From Citrobacter amalonaticus (GTDB taxonomy: Bacteria > Pseudomonadota > Gammaproteobacteria > Enterobacterales > Enterobacteriaceae): a DNA stretch of 64,000 nt. Position 1 is the first letter of the stretch; every line of letters begins with the position of its first letter. The stretch is from contig NZ_JAGTXM010000004.1 in NCBI RefSeq assembly GCF_018252635.1, forward strand, positions 310,001 through 374,000. The letters are read 5' to 3'. Shown here piece by piece: positions 31,856-41,617 of this stretch. The translations under genes were made by a program, and so were the position numbers. Under the pieces are notes generated by a model that did not search any database, was not told the DNA's origin, and was given only the letters and a program-made list of their open reading frames with translations.

Positions 31856-32362
31856 TTACGCTTTCAGGACTTCCAGCGCGGCGGCATAGTCCGGTTCGTT
31901 AGTGATTTCATTCACCAGTTGGCTGAATATGACATTGTCATTTTCATCCAGAACGACGACCGCACGAGCGGCCAGACCTTTCAGCGGGCCTTCGGAGATT
32001 TCAACGCCGTAGTTTTTCAGGAATTCGGCGTTACGCAGTGTGGACAGCGTGATAACGTTGCTCAGACCTTCAGCGCCACAGAAGCGGGACTGGGCAAACG
32101 GCAGATCGGCAGAAACACACAGCACCACGGTATTGTCGATTTCGGTGGCCAGTTGGTTAAACTTACGTACCGATGCCGCGCAAACGCCGGTATCGATGCT
32201 CGGGAAAATGTTCAGCACTTTGCGTTTGCCAGCAAACTGGCTCAGCGCGACGTCAGACAGATCTTTTGCCACGAGGGTAAAAGGCTGCGCTTTGCTACCC
32301 GCTAGAGGAATGGAGTTGGCGACTGCAACCGGGTTGCCCTGGAAATGAACGGTTTGTGACAT
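31856..32362 (-). CDS. tpx: Lipid hydroperoxide peroxidase Tpx (thiol peroxidase)
   Basis: 168 residues. It is an atypical 2-Cys peroxiredoxin: peroxidatic Cys61 in [14 protein letters not shown] and resolving Cys95 in SRFCGAEGL. It reduces alkyl and lipid hydroperoxides using thioredoxin. AGGAAG precedes the ATG. It is divergent from ycjG, with about 120 bases between the two starts. Confidence 0.98.
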   Translation of the reverse strand: MSQTVHFQGNPVAVANSIPLAGSKAQPFTLVAKDLSDVALSQFAGKRKVLNIFPSIDTGVCAASVRKFNQLATEIDNTVVLCVSADLPFAQSRFCGAEGLSNVITLSTLRNAEFLKNYGVEISEGPLKGLAARAVVVLDENDNVIFSQLVNEITNEPDYAAALEVLKA

Positions 32363-32483
32363 GGTTATCTTCCTGTTTACATATAGTTAACGTCGCAGCT
32401 AGTTTATGCCAACAGCCGATAACACGGCAAACGCTATTTCGGTGAAGCGCACAAACCACCACGTTACTGCTCAAGGAGAAAAA

Positions 32484-33449
32484 ATGCGTTCTGTGAAGGT
32501 ATACGAGGAAGCCTGGCCGTTACATACCCCTTTTGTGATTGCCCGTGGCAGCCGCAGTGAGGCGCGTGTCGTGGTGGTTGAACTGGAAGAAGAGGGTGTT
32601 AAAGGGGTTGGTGAGTGCACGCCCTATCCGCGTTACGGGGAAAGCGATGCATCCGTAATGGCACAGATCATGAGCATTATCCCGCAACTGGAAAAGGGGC
32701 TGACCCGGGAAGCGCTGCAGAAACTACTCCCTGCCGGCGCAGCACGCAACGCGGTTGATTGCGCGTTGTGGGATTTACAGGCCCGCCTGCAGCAACAAAC
32801 ACTTGCAGAAAACCTCGGTGTGGCATTACCCGAGACGATCGCTACCGCACAGACCGTGGTGATTGGCACCCCGGAACAAATGGCGGCCAGTGCGGCGGCG
32901 CTATGGGAAGCCGGAGCCCGACTGCTGAAGGTGAAACTGGACGAGCGGCTGATCAGCGAACGAATGGTGGCGATTCGCTCGGCGGTACCGGAGGCGACCC
33001 TGATTGTCGATGCCAATGAGTCATGGCGGGCGGAAGGGCTGGCGGCGCGCTGCCAGCTGTTAGCCGATCTGGGGGTCGCGATGCTGGAACAACCGCTTCC
33101 GGCGCAGGATGACGCCGCGCTGGAGAATTTTATCCATCCGCTGCCGGTCTGCGCCGATGAGAGCTGTCATACCCGTAGCAGCCTGAAGGCGCTGCATGGG
33201 CGTTATGAAATGATCAATATCAAGCTGGACAAAACCGGCGGACTGACCGAGGCGCTGGCACTGGCCACCGACGCGCGCGAACAAGGGTTTGCCCTGATGC
33301 TGGGCTGCATGCTTTGCACTTCACGGGCTATTTCTGCCGCATTACCGCTGACGCCGCAGGTCAGCTTTGCCGATCTCGATGGTCCTACCTGGCTGGCGGT
33401 CGATGTGGAGCCCGCTCTGCACTTTACGAACGGACAACTTCATCTTTAG
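32484..33449 (+). CDS. ycjG: L-Ala-D/L-Glu epimerase YcjG
   Basis: 321 residues from ATG 32484 with AAGGAG at -11; the longer upstream ORF lacks support. Enolase superfamily, muconate-lactonising group. The catalytic lysine is in RLLKVKLDE, metal ligands are in IVDANESW, MLEQPLP and CADESCH, and the second lysine is in INIKLDKTGG. It epimerises L-Ala-D-Glu released from murein tripeptide. Its 3' end overlaps the convergent mpaA, the amidase that produces that dipeptide. Confidence 0.95.
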   Translation: MRSVKVYEEAWPLHTPFVIARGSRSEARVVVVELEEEGVKGVGECTPYPRYGESDASVMAQIMSIIPQLEKGLTREALQKLLPAGAARNAVDCALWDLQARLQQQTLAENLGVALPETIATAQTVVIGTPEQMAASAAALWEAGARLLKVKLDERLISERMVAIRSAVPEATLIVDANESWRAEGLAARCQLLADLGVAMLEQPLPAQDDAALENFIHPLPVCADESCHTRSSLKALHGRYEMINIKLDKTGGLTEALALATDAREQGFALMLGCMLCTSRAISAALPLTPQVSFADLDGPTWLAVDVEPALHFTNGQLHL

Positions 33450-34152
33450 GATGCCAGCGCAGGAGTGTGGACATCGCCTGTAGATATTTCTCGCTGGCTT
33501 CATCTGATGAGATCGGTGGGAATTCCGCAGTGATGCAGTGTAAATTCAGATCCGCACACCAACTGCCAAAAGAGCCGGGCGTTTCGTAACCTACGCTTGT
33601 CACCAGCGGCAGTTCAAACGCCTGCGCCAGCCATCCACCGAGCTCACTGCTTCGGGGATCTTCAATACAGGCCAGCGGATCATGGAAGGAGACCACCCAC
33701 GCGGGGTGAATGCGGTGAATCAACTGACATAACGCCTGGGTTTCCGGCTCCGAACCCGGATGTTCTCCCGTCAACAGCACCACATCACGCGCTTCTGCTG
33801 CGCTGTTCCAGCGATAAACCGTCTCTCCAGCCTTCCAGTTGGCCGACGGGAAATTGCGATTAAGATCGACGCCGTTAGCGTTTGCCCGCAAACCAAGCTG
33901 ACAGCCATCCGGGTTCACCGCGAGGATCACATGATGGCGGCGTAGTGAAGGTGTCAGCGTACGCAGGGCGCAAGAGAGCGTAACCACTGAGGCGTTTTCG
34001 TCGCCGTGCGTTCCCGCGATAATCAAGCCACTGTCACGACTGGCGACGGCCGCCGGAAACCAGATCAGCGGTGCACCCAACAGTGAACGTCCATAATGTT
34101 CGGTTCCTGGCGGAAAGGCGCCGCGTTCGGCGCGAGGGCGGGTAACGGTCAT
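33424..34152 (-). CDS. mpaA: Murein peptide amidase MpaA
   Basis: 242 residues. M14 zinc carboxypeptidase fold: zinc ligands His and Glu in AGTHGDENAS and His in VSFHDPLACIE, substrate motif ANANGVDLNRNFPS, and a catalytic Glu in HCITAEFPP. It cleaves the gamma-D-Glu-meso-diaminopimelate bond in murein tripeptide in the cytoplasm. The convergent ycjG epimerises the dipeptide product, and mppA next door takes up the tripeptide, so the three form a recycling group. The 3' ends overlap by 26 bases. Confidence 0.95.
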   Translation of the reverse strand: MTVTRPRAERGAFPPGTEHYGRSLLGAPLIWFPAAVASRDSGLIIAGTHGDENASVVTLSCALRTLTPSLRRHHVILAVNPDGCQLGLRANANGVDLNRNFPSANWKAGETVYRWNSAAEARDVVLLTGEHPGSEPETQALCQLIHRIHPAWVVSFHDPLACIEDPRSSELGGWLAQAFELPLVTSVGYETPGSFGSWCADLNLHCITAEFPPISSDEASEKYLQAMSTLLRWHPKDEVVRS

Positions 34153-34335
34153 AAGCGTCTCTGAATTCAGGGATTATTACTCGCAGTGTTGTGCAAATTG
34201 GGTCGATAATCAAATCGTTTTCGCATACGCCGATTTTTAGTCGTAATATCAATTTTCTGCAGGAAGATGTTTGCATTTCCTTCAGGCGAAACAAATAATT
34301 ACGCCATTGCGAATAAGCCGGATTGAGGGGACTCT

Positions 34336-35949
34336 ATGAAGCACGCTGTTTCAGTAACCTGTTGTGCGCTGTTGGTTAGCAGCATTTCTCTGTCATATGC
34401 TGCGGATGTTCCCAGCACAACGGTACTGGCAGAGAAGCAGGAACTGGTTCGTCATATAAAAGATGAACCTGCGACGCTTGATCCGGCTAAAGCGGTTGGC
34501 CTGCCGGAAATTCAGGTTATTCGCGACCTGTTTGAAGGACTGGTGAACCAGAACGAGAAGGGCGAAATCGTGCCTGGCGTCGCGACACAATGGAAAAGCA
34601 ACGACAATCGGATCTGGACGTTTACGCTGCGCGACAATGCGCGCTGGTCAGATGGTACGCCGGTAACCGCGCAGGATTTTGTCTATAGCTGGCAGCGTCT
34701 GGTGGATCCCAAAACGCTGTCACCTTTTGCCTGGTTTGCCGCGCTGGCAGGGGTCAATAACGCCCAGGCAATCATTGATGGCAAAGTGACACCCGATAAG
34801 CTCGGCGTGACTGCCGTTGACGCTCGTACCCTGAGAGTTCAGCTTGATAAGCCGTTGCCGTGGTTCGCCAAACTCACCGCCAGTTTTGCGTTTTATCCGG
34901 TGCAAAAAGCCAACGTAGCCAGCGGTAAAGACTGGACCAAACCGGGCAATTTGATTGGTAATGGTGCCTATGTATTGCAGGATCGTGTGGTCAATGAAAA
35001 GCTGGTGGTGGTGCCGAATACGCAATACTGGGATAACGGTAAAACGGTACTGCAAAAAGTGACCTTCCTGCCGATTAATCAAGAGTCCTCGGCCACCAAG
35101 CGTTACCTCGCGGGTGATATCGATATCACAGAGTCATTTCCGAAAAATATGTACCAGAAGCTGTTAAAGGACATCCCAGGGCAGGTCTATACGCCGCCGC
35201 AACTGGGAACCTATTACTACGCCTTTAACACGCAAAAAGGTCCAACGGCGGATTCCCGCGTGCGTCTGGCGCTGAGCATGACCATTGATCGTCGCATTAT
35301 GGCGGAGAAAGTGTTGGGAACCGGGGAAAAACCGGCCTGGCATTTTACGCCTGACGTCACTGCCGGTTTTACACCTGAACCGTCTCCGTTTGAGCAAATG
35401 AGTCAGGAAGAACTGAATGCCCAGGCGAAAACGCTGTTGCGTGCGGCGGGATACGGTCCGCAGAAGCCGCTTAACCTGACGCTGTTGTACAACACCTCTG
35501 AGAACCACCAGAAAATCGCCATTGCGGTGGCGTCGATGTGGAAGAAAAACTTAGGTGTGGATGTGAAGCTGCAAAACCAGGAGTGGAAAACGTACATCGA
35601 CAGCCGCAATACCGGGAACTTCGATGTGATTCGCGCGTCCTGGGTGGGGGATTACAACGAGCCTTCCACTTTCCTGTCGCTGTTAACCTCGACGCACTCA
35701 GGTAATATTTCCCGTTTTAACGACCCGGCGTATGACAAAGTCATCACTCAGGCGACGATGGAAAACACCGATAAAGCGAGGAACGCGGACTACAATGCGG
35801 CGGAAAAAATCCTCATGGAGCAGGCGCCTATCGCGCCAATTTATCAGTACACCAACGGACGCTTAATTAAACCGTGGCTGAAAGGGTATCCGATCATGAA
35901 CCCGGAAGATGTGGCCTACAGCCGGACCATGTACATTATTAAGCACTAA
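34336..35949 (+). CDS. mppA: Murein tripeptide-binding protein MppA
   Basis: 537 residues. The signal peptide is MKHAVSVTCCALLVSSISLSYA, then ADVPS. It is an OppA-like SBP family 5 binding protein (LVRHIKDEPATLDPAKAVGLPE) that carries L-Ala-gamma-D-Glu-meso-DAP to the Opp permease. No transporter genes are next to it, consistent with sharing OppBCDF. ATG 34336 follows GGGGAC. Confidence 0.96.
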   Translation: MKHAVSVTCCALLVSSISLSYAADVPSTTVLAEKQELVRHIKDEPATLDPAKAVGLPEIQVIRDLFEGLVNQNEKGEIVPGVATQWKSNDNRIWTFTLRDNARWSDGTPVTAQDFVYSWQRLVDPKTLSPFAWFAALAGVNNAQAIIDGKVTPDKLGVTAVDARTLRVQLDKPLPWFAKLTASFAFYPVQKANVASGKDWTKPGNLIGNGAYVLQDRVVNEKLVVVPNTQYWDNGKTVLQKVTFLPINQESSATKRYLAGDIDITESFPKNMYQKLLKDIPGQVYTPPQLGTYYYAFNTQKGPTADSRVRLALSMTIDRRIMAEKVLGTGEKPAWHFTPDVTAGFTPEPSPFEQMSQEELNAQAKTLLRAAGYGPQKPLNLTLLYNTSENHQKIAIAVASMWKKNLGVDVKLQNQEWKTYIDSRNTGNFDVIRASWVGDYNEPSTFLSLLTSTHSGNISRFNDPAYDKVITQATMENTDKARNADYNAAEKILMEQAPIAPIYQYTNGRLIKPWLKGYPIMNPEDVAYSRTMYIIKH

Positions 35950-35958
35950 AATCTCTTT

Positions 35959-35980
35959 GCAGGCGCGTTATCGCGCCTGC
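35959..35980 (+). terminator. Hairpin downstream of mppA
   Basis: A perfect 9-bp GC-rich stem (GCAGGCGCG with CGCGCCTGC) closed by TTAT lies 9 bases after the mppA stop, ending just before the convergent regulator gene. No U-tract follows on either strand. Confidence 0.5.
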
Positions 35981-35983
35981 TGC

Positions 35984-36754
35984 CTACACGGTATAAATGC
36001 GGATATCATGTTCGCGAAATGTTTCGCGATATTGCTTACTTATATTTTCTTCCACCACAATGACATCAATTTCACTGCTCTTCGCGACAATGTAACGCGC
36101 GACGGCCGGGATTTTATCGGATGTCAATGCCACAATGGTTTCGTTGCATTGTGCGATCACGGCGCGTTTAAATTCACAGTCGGCATAATCGAAGCCGGTG
36201 AGTCCCGATTCAGGAGCCATTGCGCACCCGCCAATAAACCCCTGGTCGAATAACATTCCCTGAATTTGGGCGATTGCAGTCGCACCGACGGCACCTCCCG
36301 AGGTTCGTTGCAGTTGTCCGCCAAGCATAATGACGTCGTAGAGCGGTTTCTTCAGTAAAACCGCGGCAATTTCAGGCGAATTCGTAACCACGGTCAGAGA
36401 AAGCTCCGAGGGAAGCGCCTCGGCCATCGCCAGGTTCGTGGTGCCCGTATCGATAAAAATGCAACTTCCCGATTTGACCAGTCTTGCGCATTTTTGCGCG
36501 ATGTTGCTCTTTAGATCGGGTTGCTTCGTTTTACGGAGCGAATAGTCGACCGACTCTGGCAACATCAACACCGCGCCGCCATACACTTTCTTGCAGATAC
36601 CTTCTTTACTGAGTTCATGCAGATCGCGTCGGATGGTGTGTTCTGACACGTTCAAACGCGAGGCGAGTTCACTGCAAACCACGCGGCCATTTTCTTGCAA
36701 GATCTGCTGAATGAGGGCTTGTCGCTGTTCCGGGAAAGCTGCATAATCGAGCAT
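35984..36754 (-). CDS. DeoR/GlpR-family transcriptional regulator
   Basis: 256 residues from ATG 36754 (MLDYAAFPEQRQALIQQIL), with AGGA upstream; the 24-residue upstream extension to 36826 is not supported. The DeoR helix-turn-helix is at about residues 18-55 (RVVCSELASRLNVSEHTIRRDLHEL, then KKVYGGAVL). A sugar-phosphate sensing domain follows with FIDTGTTNLAMAEAL, VVTNSP and the conserved EFKRAVIAQ. Such regulators usually answer to a phosphorylated sugar. No catabolic operon is adjacent; a VOC-fold gene diverges from it. It is absent from this place in E. coli, and the target is unknown. Confidence 0.85.
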   Translation of the reverse strand: MLDYAAFPEQRQALIQQILQENGRVVCSELASRLNVSEHTIRRDLHELSKEGICKKVYGGAVLMLPESVDYSLRKTKQPDLKSNIAQKCARLVKSGSCIFIDTGTTNLAMAEALPSELSLTVVTNSPEIAAVLLKKPLYDVIMLGGQLQRTSGGAVGATAIAQIQGMLFDQGFIGGCAMAPESGLTGFDYADCEFKRAVIAQCNETIVALTSDKIPAVARYIVAKSSEIDVIVVEENISKQYRETFREHDIRIYTV

Positions 36755-36852
36755 AACGAATCCTGAAAACCATATTATCGAGCAATATAGCGCATGATCG
36801 GGCAAAACCGTCTGTGCTGTCAACATTCTGAAGGGTTAGGACGAGGTGAAAC

Positions 36853-37236
36853 ATGAAAATCGCACATATGGCGCTGTGGACCACGGAACTGGAGACACAG
36901 GCACGCTTCTGGTCGGAGTTTTTTGGCGGGACGCTTAATGAGAAATACATCAGCAAGAACAATCCGGGATTCGAGTCTTATTTTGTGCGCATCGGTGATG
37001 ATATTGCGATTGAACTGATGACGAAACCCGCACTGCGAGCTTTGCGGCCGGATAACCAGACGACCGGCTGGGTACATCTGGCGATCGCAGTGGGCAGCGC
37101 TAAGAAAGTGGATGCGCTGGCAAAAAAAGCACAGGCGCAGGGGATTCTGGTTTCGCCACCTCGCACCACCGGGGACGGTTATTATGAAGCGGTCATCAAA
37201 GACCCGGATGGGAATTTCATCGAAATTGTGCAGTGA
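36853..37236 (+). CDS. VOC/glyoxalase-superfamily protein
   Basis: 127 residues, one vicinal-oxygen-chelate domain (two beta-alpha-beta-beta-beta modules). Likely metal ligands are His5 (KIAHMALW), a mid-chain Glu or His (DIAIELM; WVHLAIAV) and the C-terminal Glu in DPDGNFIEIVQ. This resembles lactoylglutathione-lyase-like or fosfomycin/bleomycin-resistance-like proteins, but the substrate cannot be read from sequence. ATG follows GACGAGGTGAA. It is divergent from the DeoR-type gene and may be under its control. Confidence 0.83.
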   Translation: MKIAHMALWTTELETQARFWSEFFGGTLNEKYISKNNPGFESYFVRIGDDIAIELMTKPALRALRPDNQTTGWVHLAIAVGSAKKVDALAKKAQAQGILVSPPRTTGDGYYEAVIKDPDGNFIEIVQ

Positions 37237-37266
37237 GTGGACGCGGATGTTTTGCTGTAACGCAGA

Positions 37267-37289
37267 GCCTCAGGTGCCATACCTGAGGC
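37267..37289. terminator. Hairpin between convergent VOC and LuxR-type genes
   Basis: A perfect 9-bp stem (GCCTCAGGT with ACCTGAGGC) with a 5-base loop fills the space between the two stop codons. There is no clear U-tract. Confidence 0.5.
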
Positions 37290-37295
37290 CATAAA

Positions 37296-37853
37296 TCAAT
37301 GATAATGACACCAGTGTCTCACCAGACTCAATTTATCGCTGAGACCCATTTTCCTCATTGCCTGACTTTTATAGTTATATACCGTCTTGTAATCCAGATG
37401 CATAACGCCGGCGATATCCCTGATCGAATTCCCACTGATATACAGAGAGATAATCATAAATTCTTTCCAGTTAAGTTGCTTTGGAGACTCAAAGGGCGTT
37501 TTTATCGTAGATAAACGCATAGTTGTTCTTTTCTTCAGAAGGAATTGCGTTAATTTGAGTTCAATTTCAGCTAAATTGCGGTTAATTTCACAGTAAGATA
37601 TTTTTCGGTTATCAATTTTTAATGATAAAAATGTCAATAGCTGCGCATTACCAATAATTAAAATCTTCCCGGCCTTACAGCATGTTAATGAAAGTAATTC
37701 GGAAACGCTAACCCATGTTTTTGAAAATATAAAAACTGCGATCGGAGATTGATAGTTATTATTTTGTGTGTTTCCTGTCATTATTTTTTGAACTATACAC
37801 TTTACTGCAATTATGGCGTAGTTATCATCGCCTTTAATAATAATGTTTCCCAT
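37296..37853 (-). CDS. LuxR-type HTH regulator, AT-rich
   Basis: 185 residues; ATG 37853 follows AGGTGA. The C-terminal 60 residues form a LuxR/FixJ-type helix-turn-helix (KEFMIISLYISGNSIRDIAGVMHLDYKTVYNYKSQAMRKM, with the final MGLSDKLSLVRHW). The N-terminal part has no recognisable receiver or autoinducer domain and lacks phosphorylation-site aspartates in a typical setting. Codon usage is clearly AT-richer than the neighbours, suggesting acquisition. Similar orphan LuxR proteins in enterobacteria govern fimbriae or capsule; the target here is unknown. Confidence 0.8.
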   Translation of the reverse strand: MGNIIIKGDDNYAIIAVKCIVQKIMTGNTQNNNYQSPIAVFIFSKTWVSVSELLSLTCCKAGKILIIGNAQLLTFLSLKIDNRKISYCEINRNLAEIELKLTQFLLKKRTTMRLSTIKTPFESPKQLNWKEFMIISLYISGNSIRDIAGVMHLDYKTVYNYKSQAMRKMGLSDKLSLVRHWCHYH

Positions 37854-37975
37854 CCAGTATCACCTAAGAAAATAAAATATAAGCTTGCCGTTAATGCTTC
37901 AAAGACAATAATAACGGCAATGTTGCGTATTCTCGAGTACTGGATTGCTTATTTCAAATGCAATTTTATCCCATT

Positions 37976-39019
37976 TTAGACTTGTTTTTTAAGTGCTATT
38001 GAGTCACTGCGGTTATTGTTCAGATAAAGTGTCTGGCTCGGGAAGGCAAAGTCTGCTCCATGAGCCTGAACAATATCGATTATTTCAAGAAACACATGTT
38101 GCTGAACAGCCAGCCACTCTTCCCAGACCGTGGTTCGGGTAAAGCAATACACCATGATATTTAAAGACGAATCGCCAAAGCCGTTAAAATAAACCAAAAG
38201 TGTTTGTTGTTGATCAATATCAATGTTGGTTTGCAACATCTGTCGTATTGCGCTAACAATAGCCCCGATTTTACTGGCATCCTCGTAACGTAAACCGATC
38301 ACCGTATCGATGCGGCGGTTACTCATTCGGCCGGGGTTTTCAACACTAATAGAAGAGAAAATGGAGTTCGGCACGTATAACGGCCGGTGATCGAAGGTCG
38401 TAATTTTAGTCATGCGCCAGCCTATTTCGGATACTGTTCCCTCAATATTTCTGTCCGGGGAACGCACCCAGTCACCGATACTAAACGGACGGTCGAAATA
38501 GAGCATAATGCCAGAGAAAAAATTACTTAAAATATCTTTACCTGCCATCCCTACGGCGATACCGCCAATGCCACCAAAGGTAAGGAGCCCTGATAAACTC
38601 ATGCCGAAGTGTTCACCATAAAGCAGAATGATGACGATGATGAGCGTGATTTTGATTATCCGCGACAAGATTCGGGCACGGGTGACATCTCTTCCTTTTT
38701 TGATTTGTGATTTTTCGAACTGATTAATGACCAGAAATAATTTTATGGTCAAAATCAGAGCGATCAACGATGTACACACAAAGTCGATAATACTGGATGA
38801 AACCGCGCTGATATTATAATGAGTAATAATGGTATTAGCGATGCGCCCTAATGTACTGATAATCAGAGCATAAATAAGAAACTGAGCCGTATGGAAAACA
38901 AGCCCTTTCTTGCGTATATGTGTGTGACGAAAGAAAAAATTCATCAGGATTAAGCTAAAGACGCTACTCAAAATAACCGTCAGATTGAAAATGTTTTTTA
39001 CGAACAGCTCTTCAAACAT
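37976..39019 (-). CDS. ynaI: MscS-family mechanosensitive channel YnaI
   Basis: 347 residues, slightly longer than E. coli YnaI (343). Several N-terminal membrane spans lead to the MscS core: the pore helix region [25 protein letters not shown], then the beta domain ([32 protein letters not shown]) and the cytoplasmic vestibule. It opens under membrane tension as a low-conductance channel. AT-rich third positions continue from the neighbouring LuxR-type gene. GGGGA precedes the ATG. Confidence 0.93.
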   Translation of the reverse strand: MFEELFVKNIFNLTVILSSVFSLILMNFFFRHTHIRKKGLVFHTAQFLIYALIISTLGRIANTIITHYNISAVSSSIIDFVCTSLIALILTIKLFLVINQFEKSQIKKGRDVTRARILSRIIKITLIIVIILLYGEHFGMSLSGLLTFGGIGGIAVGMAGKDILSNFFSGIMLYFDRPFSIGDWVRSPDRNIEGTVSEIGWRMTKITTFDHRPLYVPNSIFSSISVENPGRMSNRRIDTVIGLRYEDASKIGAIVSAIRQMLQTNIDIDQQQTLLVYFNGFGDSSLNIMVYCFTRTTVWEEWLAVQQHVFLEIIDIVQAHGADFAFPSQTLYLNNNRSDSIALKKQV

Positions 39020-39261
39020 ATATATCCCCGGCTTTCCGCTGCCTCTGAAATGACAAAATAACCCGTAATTTACTAATGGTACTCAGGATATACATTCAAG
39101 TCATCAATAAAAAGTAGTGATAAATAGCGTTATCAGCGTTTTTACGTGAAGAAGCTTTCGATGTGACGGTTTTGTCAGGGAAATTGATGCAGACTTTTTC
39201 ATATTGTCATGGTATTGTTACGCGTAAGTAACAAAGATTTCGGTAACAGAAGGACACTATG

Positions 39262-39522
39262 ATGATAATGGAAAAGCTGAAGACGGCGAAGGGCAAAAAG
39301 TTTCTGCTCTGCCTGTTGGGCGTGTTTATTATTGCCGCCTCGGTTGTCACGCGCGCCACGATTGGCGGGGTAATTGAACAGTATGATATTCCGCTTTCTG
39401 ACTGGACGACGTCGATGTATGTCATTCAGTCATCAATGATTTTCGTCTATAGCCTGGTTTTCACTGTGCTGCTCGCCATCCCGTTGGGGATTTATTTCCT
39501 TAGCGGTGAGGACAAACACTAA
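39262..39522 (+). CDS. ynaJ: Small inner membrane protein YnaJ (DUF2534)
   Basis: 86 residues from the second of two adjacent ATGs (39262), which is 7 bases after AGGA and matches E. coli YnaJ (MIMAKLK...); 39259 is possible. Two membrane spans are visible: LLCLLGVFIIAASVVTRATI and YVIQSSMIFVYSLVFTVLLAIPLGIYFL. Function unknown. It diverges from ynaI and converges with uspE. Confidence 0.9.
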   Translation: MIMEKLKTAKGKKFLLCLLGVFIIAASVVTRATIGGVIEQYDIPLSDWTTSMYVIQSSMIFVYSLVFTVLLAIPLGIYFLSGEDKH

Positions 39523-39524
39523 AA

Positions 39525-39553
39525 CAAAAGGCCCGTAAAAACCGGGCCTTTTG
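39525..39553. terminator. Bidirectional terminator between ynaJ and uspE
   Basis: A perfect 11-bp stem (CAAAAGGCCCG with CGGGCCTTTTG) with a 7-base loop carries its own A and T tracts, so it works for both convergent genes. Confidence 0.9.
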
Positions 39554-39569
39554 TCTCTTCTGCAACGCG

Positions 39570-40520
39570 TTAGTCGTCTTCCTCGTCGTCCAGTTCAACG
39601 GGCGTCTGGTACTGATCGGGTTTAATGACCAACAGGTCACAACGAAGGTGGTCGATGACCTGTTCTGCTGTATTCCCCAGGAAGGCAGCGGAAATTCCTG
39701 TGCGGCCCACTGTACCCAGAACTACAATCCCCGCCTGCAAATGTTCCGCTAAATCGGGGATTACCTCTTCCGGTAACCCTTTCTCAACGTGTGTGACTTT
39801 CTCATCAATACTGAATTTTTGCCGCAGCGCTTTCATTGCCAGCAGGTGCTGGCCGCGAATCGCATCGTTGTAGACGCTGGGATCGAATTCCGGCAGCTCA
39901 ATGGCAATATTGATGGGAGTAACAGGATAGGCACCCACCAGATGCACTTCGGTATGGTTAACCTGCTCGGCGAGCTGAAGCGTTTCCTTAACCAGCTTTT
40001 CGTTCAGGGCATTGTGATACGGTTCTTCGCTGGCGAGGTTAACGGCCACCAGTGCTTTACCGCCTTCCGGCCAGGGCTGATCTTTCACCATCCATACCGG
40101 ACTTGGGCATTTACGCAGCAGATGCCAGTCGGTGGGAGTGAAGATCACTGCTTCCAGCCGGTCATGCTGGTGCGCCATTTTCAGCACCAGATCGTGTCCG
40201 GCGCCGATCACTTCCTGAATAATGGCTTCAAAAGGACGGTTGTGCCAGACCACTTTAATTTCAACAGGAACGCCTGCTTCGATGTAGTATTTTGCTTGTT
40301 CGCGTATCCACGCCGTCCGTTGACTAATGACGCCCTGACGCATTGCCGTACGCTCATCGGGCGACAGCAGGGTGGTCATCTCGTAGGAAAAGTCATAGAT
40401 CGGCAAAAAGGCTTTAATTTTGCCACCAATCCGTTGATGCAAATAAACCGCACGCCGTAACGCAGGTTGATCGTCCTGATTCGGATCGATAACCACCAGC
40501 ATGTTTTGATACATAGCCAT
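39570..40520 (-). CDS. uspE: Universal stress protein E
   Basis: 316 residues from ATG 40520 ([19 protein letters not shown]), as in E. coli; 8 upstream codons are rejected. Two tandem Usp domains (about 1-150 and 155-310); the second has [22 protein letters not shown], the classic nucleotide-binding loop. An acidic tail ends the protein (ELDDEEDD). It is implicated in DNA-damage and oxidative stress tolerance and in cell aggregation. It is just downstream of fnr on the same strand. Confidence 0.96.
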   Translation of the reverse strand: MAMYQNMLVVIDPNQDDQPALRRAVYLHQRIGGKIKAFLPIYDFSYEMTTLLSPDERTAMRQGVISQRTAWIREQAKYYIEAGVPVEIKVVWHNRPFEAIIQEVIGAGHDLVLKMAHQHDRLEAVIFTPTDWHLLRKCPSPVWMVKDQPWPEGGKALVAVNLASEEPYHNALNEKLVKETLQLAEQVNHTEVHLVGAYPVTPINIAIELPEFDPSVYNDAIRGQHLLAMKALRQKFSIDEKVTHVEKGLPEEVIPDLAEHLQAGIVVLGTVGRTGISAAFLGNTAEQVIDHLRCDLLVIKPDQYQTPVELDDEEDD

Positions 40521-40670
40521 ACAGGGTCTCCTTACAACTGTCATCGCAGTTTGTAACTAAAAGAGTAACCCAAGAATGTGAATTGAAACAGGTAAGAACC
40601 TTCTGTCAGATCAATAAATCAGGAAAATTTAACGATTCGACAGAAGGGTTTCAGAAGGGTTGCGGAAAGA

Positions 40671-41423
40671 TTAAGCAACGTTGCGGGTGTGTCCGGCGAG
40701 AACCGCCAGCGCATCACTGTTTTCGATAGTGATGTATTTCCCTTTCACCGCCAACATTCCACTTTTCTGGAAACGACCCAACAGACGGCTGATCGTTTCC
40801 ACGGTCAGGCCCAGGTAGTTACCGATATCGCCACGGGTCATGGTCAGACGGAATTCACGTGGAGAGAAGCCACGCTGCGCAAAGCGACGGGACAGGTTGT
40901 AGATAAATGCCGCCAGACGCTCTTCCGCGTTTTTCTTCGACAACAACAGGATCATATCCTGGTCACCTTTGATCTCACCACTCATCAGACGCATCATCTG
41001 CTGGCGTAGATTCGGCATTTTACCGGACAGATCATCAAGTGTCTCAAACGGGATTTCACAGACCATTGAGGTTTCCAGTGCCTGCGCAAAACTCGGATGA
41101 TGACCGCTACCGATCGCGTCGAAACCGACCAGGTCGCCCGCGAGGTGGAAGCCGGTGATCTGCTCATCGCCTTGTTCAGTGATGGTATAGCTCTTGATCG
41201 TACCGGAACGAATGGCATAGAGCGATTTCAGCTCATCACCCGCTTTAAACAGCGTCTGGCCTTTCTGGATCGGCTTTTTACGCTCGATAATATTATCAAG
41301 CTGATCAAGCTCATGCTCGTTAAGTGTGAACGGGATGCAAAGCTGGCTGATACTGCAATCCTGGCAATGGATAGCACAACCGCCAGACTGAATGCGCCGT
41401 ATAATTCGCTTTTCCGGGATCAT
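40671..41423 (-). CDS. fnr: Fumarate and nitrate reduction regulator FNR
   Basis: 250 residues from ATG 41423 ([29 protein letters not shown]), same as E. coli. The oxygen-labile [4Fe-4S] cluster ligands are Cys20, Cys23, Cys29 and Cys122, the last in MVCEIPF. The cyclic-nucleotide-type sensor fold is followed by a Crp-type helix-turn-helix with the recognition helix [16 protein letters not shown]. It is the global anaerobic regulator. Its own promoter carries an FNR site, and fnrS in this window is another target. Confidence 0.98.
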   Translation of the reverse strand: MIPEKRIIRRIQSGGCAIHCQDCSISQLCIPFTLNEHELDQLDNIIERKKPIQKGQTLFKAGDELKSLYAIRSGTIKSYTITEQGDEQITGFHLAGDLVGFDAIGSGHHPSFAQALETSMVCEIPFETLDDLSGKMPNLRQQMMRLMSGEIKGDQDMILLLSKKNAEERLAAFIYNLSRRFAQRGFSPREFRLTMTRGDIGNYLGLTVETISRLLGRFQKSGMLAVKGKYITIENSDALAVLAGHTRNVA

Positions 41424-41442
41424 AGGTCTGCTCAAGCCGTAA

Positions 41443-41456
41443 TTGATATTTGTCAA
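41443..41456 (-). promoter_or_regulatory. FNR site in the fnr promoter
   Basis: TTGACAAATATCAA on the minus strand matches TTGAT-N4-ATCAA with a single mismatch. It lies about 20 bases ahead of the fnr ATG, close to the start of transcription, where FNR represses its own gene. Confidence 0.85.
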
Positions 41457-41617
41457 TTTTAACATCTTTTTGCTGACCAGGTAAGTCTGAGGTAACCCCA
41501 ATAGCGGATAATTCCTACAGGTGTGAGTAAATTATTTCTATCTCTTTGAAAACCCATACTTTCGATGTGACATCTTTATGCAAAAGTGTGAGCAAGAAGG
41601 CACGAATTGCCTGGAAT

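Noticed and set aside
40641-40661. Direct repeat CAGAAGGGTT between fnr and uspE
   Set aside because: Only 10 bases, two copies; too short to claim a function.
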